A stretch of DNA of 64,000 nucleotides from Vibrio maerlii (GTDB lineage Bacteria > Pseudomonadota > Gammaproteobacteria > Enterobacterales > Vibrionaceae), in assembly GCF_003415655.1 (NCBI RefSeq), contig NZ_QRHC01000014.1:35243-99242 (forward strand), in the 5' to 3' direction. Below, piece by piece: positions 63,657 through 64,000 of this stretch. The stretch's first letter is position 1, and each line of letters opens with the position of its first letter. Both the position numbers and the translations under genes were made by a program. Below the pieces are notes generated by a model that searched no databases, was not told the origin of the DNA, and saw nothing but the letters and a program-made list of their open reading frames with translations.

Positions 63657-63878
63657 TTAAACCTATCAATCTGTGTGGGCACTCGTTGATGATAATCACT
63701 AAGTTTGTTTTCGCTTTTATAAGCAAAGACAAACAGATACTTCGGTATCAAAATGGTTTTCAATGAACTGAGTGACCAATCGATAATTTATTATCGGCAC
63801 AGTCAATTCAAAGTCTCTAGGAACTAGCTTCTAGTCACTAGGAACTTAAATCAGTATTCATTGAGCCGACAAAATCTT

Positions 63879-64000
63879 AAATTGAAGAGTTTGATCATGG
63901 CTCAGATTGAACGCTGGCGGCAGGCCTAACACATGCAAGTCGAGCGGAAACGAGTTATCTGAACCTTCGGGGGACGATAACGGCGTCGAGCGGCGGACGG
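63879..64000 (+). rRNA. rrs: 16S ribosomal RNA (5' end only)
   Basis: Starts AAATTGAAGAGTTTGATCAT, with the universal 27F site and the ACGCTGGCGGCAGGCCTAAC region; the variable V1 loop begins before the window end. The remaining rrn operon lies beyond base 64000. Confidence 0.98.

Larger units (their letters stand above)
63238..63878 (+). other. rrn upstream region and pre-16S leader
   Basis: No gene here. It holds an A/T-rich tract (about 63355-63412) that could be the UP element, promoters P1 and P2, boxA, an inverted repeat GTTTGTTTTCGCTT / AAGCAAAGACAAAC (63704-63734) likely a leader stem, and two CTAGGAACT copies just before the mature 16S end. Confidence 0.8.

Overview
The window is chromosomal DNA of a Vibrio or very close relative (Gammaproteobacteria). 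The evidence is a complete MSHA type IV pilus locus running straight into mreBCD, gene neighbourhoods that match Vibrionaceae and E. coli order, many proteins with strong similarity to Vibrio families, and an rrn leader with 16S start of enteric/Vibrio type. The species cannot be fixed from the sequence alone. Nearly all of it is core genome. I see no insertion sequence, prophage, integron or CRISPR array.

Layout. 1-16.1 kb: MSHA pilus genes, all on +, from the 3' end of mshJ through mshKLMNEGF (assembly machine) and mshBACDOPQ (pilins and the large surface protein MshQ). 16.2-27.1 kb: mreBCD, yhdE (Maf), rng, yhdP, a Nit-type amidohydrolase and tldD, on +. 27.2-29.5 kb: yjgA on -, pmbA on +, then a 17-copy 8-bp tandem repeat at the end of mgtE. 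29.5-38.9 kb, on -: yrbG, kdsD, kdsC, lptCAB, rpoN, hpf, ptsN, rapZ, npr and mgtE (lipopolysaccharide precursor and export genes next to the nitrogen phosphotransferase/sigma-54 cluster). 39.2-43.8 kb, on +: mlaFEDCB, ibaG and murA, divergent from the former cluster. 43.9-49.3 kb: plsC on +; ridA, pyrIB with its UTP-type attenuator and leader peptide, argF and arcA on -. 49.3-53.9 kb: a long non-coding stretch, rraB, a chemoreceptor, an unusual free-standing GH2-like beta-sandwich protein, and a tandem DUF2061 membrane protein under a strong Fur box. 54.2-59.2 kb, on -: valS, holC, pepA. 59.4-61.6 kb, on +: lptFG. Then an RDD membrane protein, a tRNA-Leu(CAA) with a duplicated 3' tail, a VOC/PhnB-like protein, and the promoters, leader and first 122 bases of a 16S rRNA gene.

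Functional theme. Apart from the pilus, the window is rich in envelope genes: lptA, B, C, F and G together make five of the seven Lpt bridge proteins; kdsC/kdsD make Kdo; mla retrieves phospholipids; yhdP moves phospholipids; murA, mreBCD and plsC build wall and membrane. Pyrimidine and arginine metabolism meet at carbamoyl phosphate (pyrBI, argF, arcA).

The least ordinary items are the 8-bp array that forms the mgtE 3' UTR, the second degenerate copy of the tRNA-Leu 3' half plus terminator, the Fur-box/DUF2061 gene, the isolated GH2-like domain, CTAG-rich palindromic elements in several intergenic regions including the pre-16S leader, and the internal duplication in MshQ. I found no convincing new multi-gene system.
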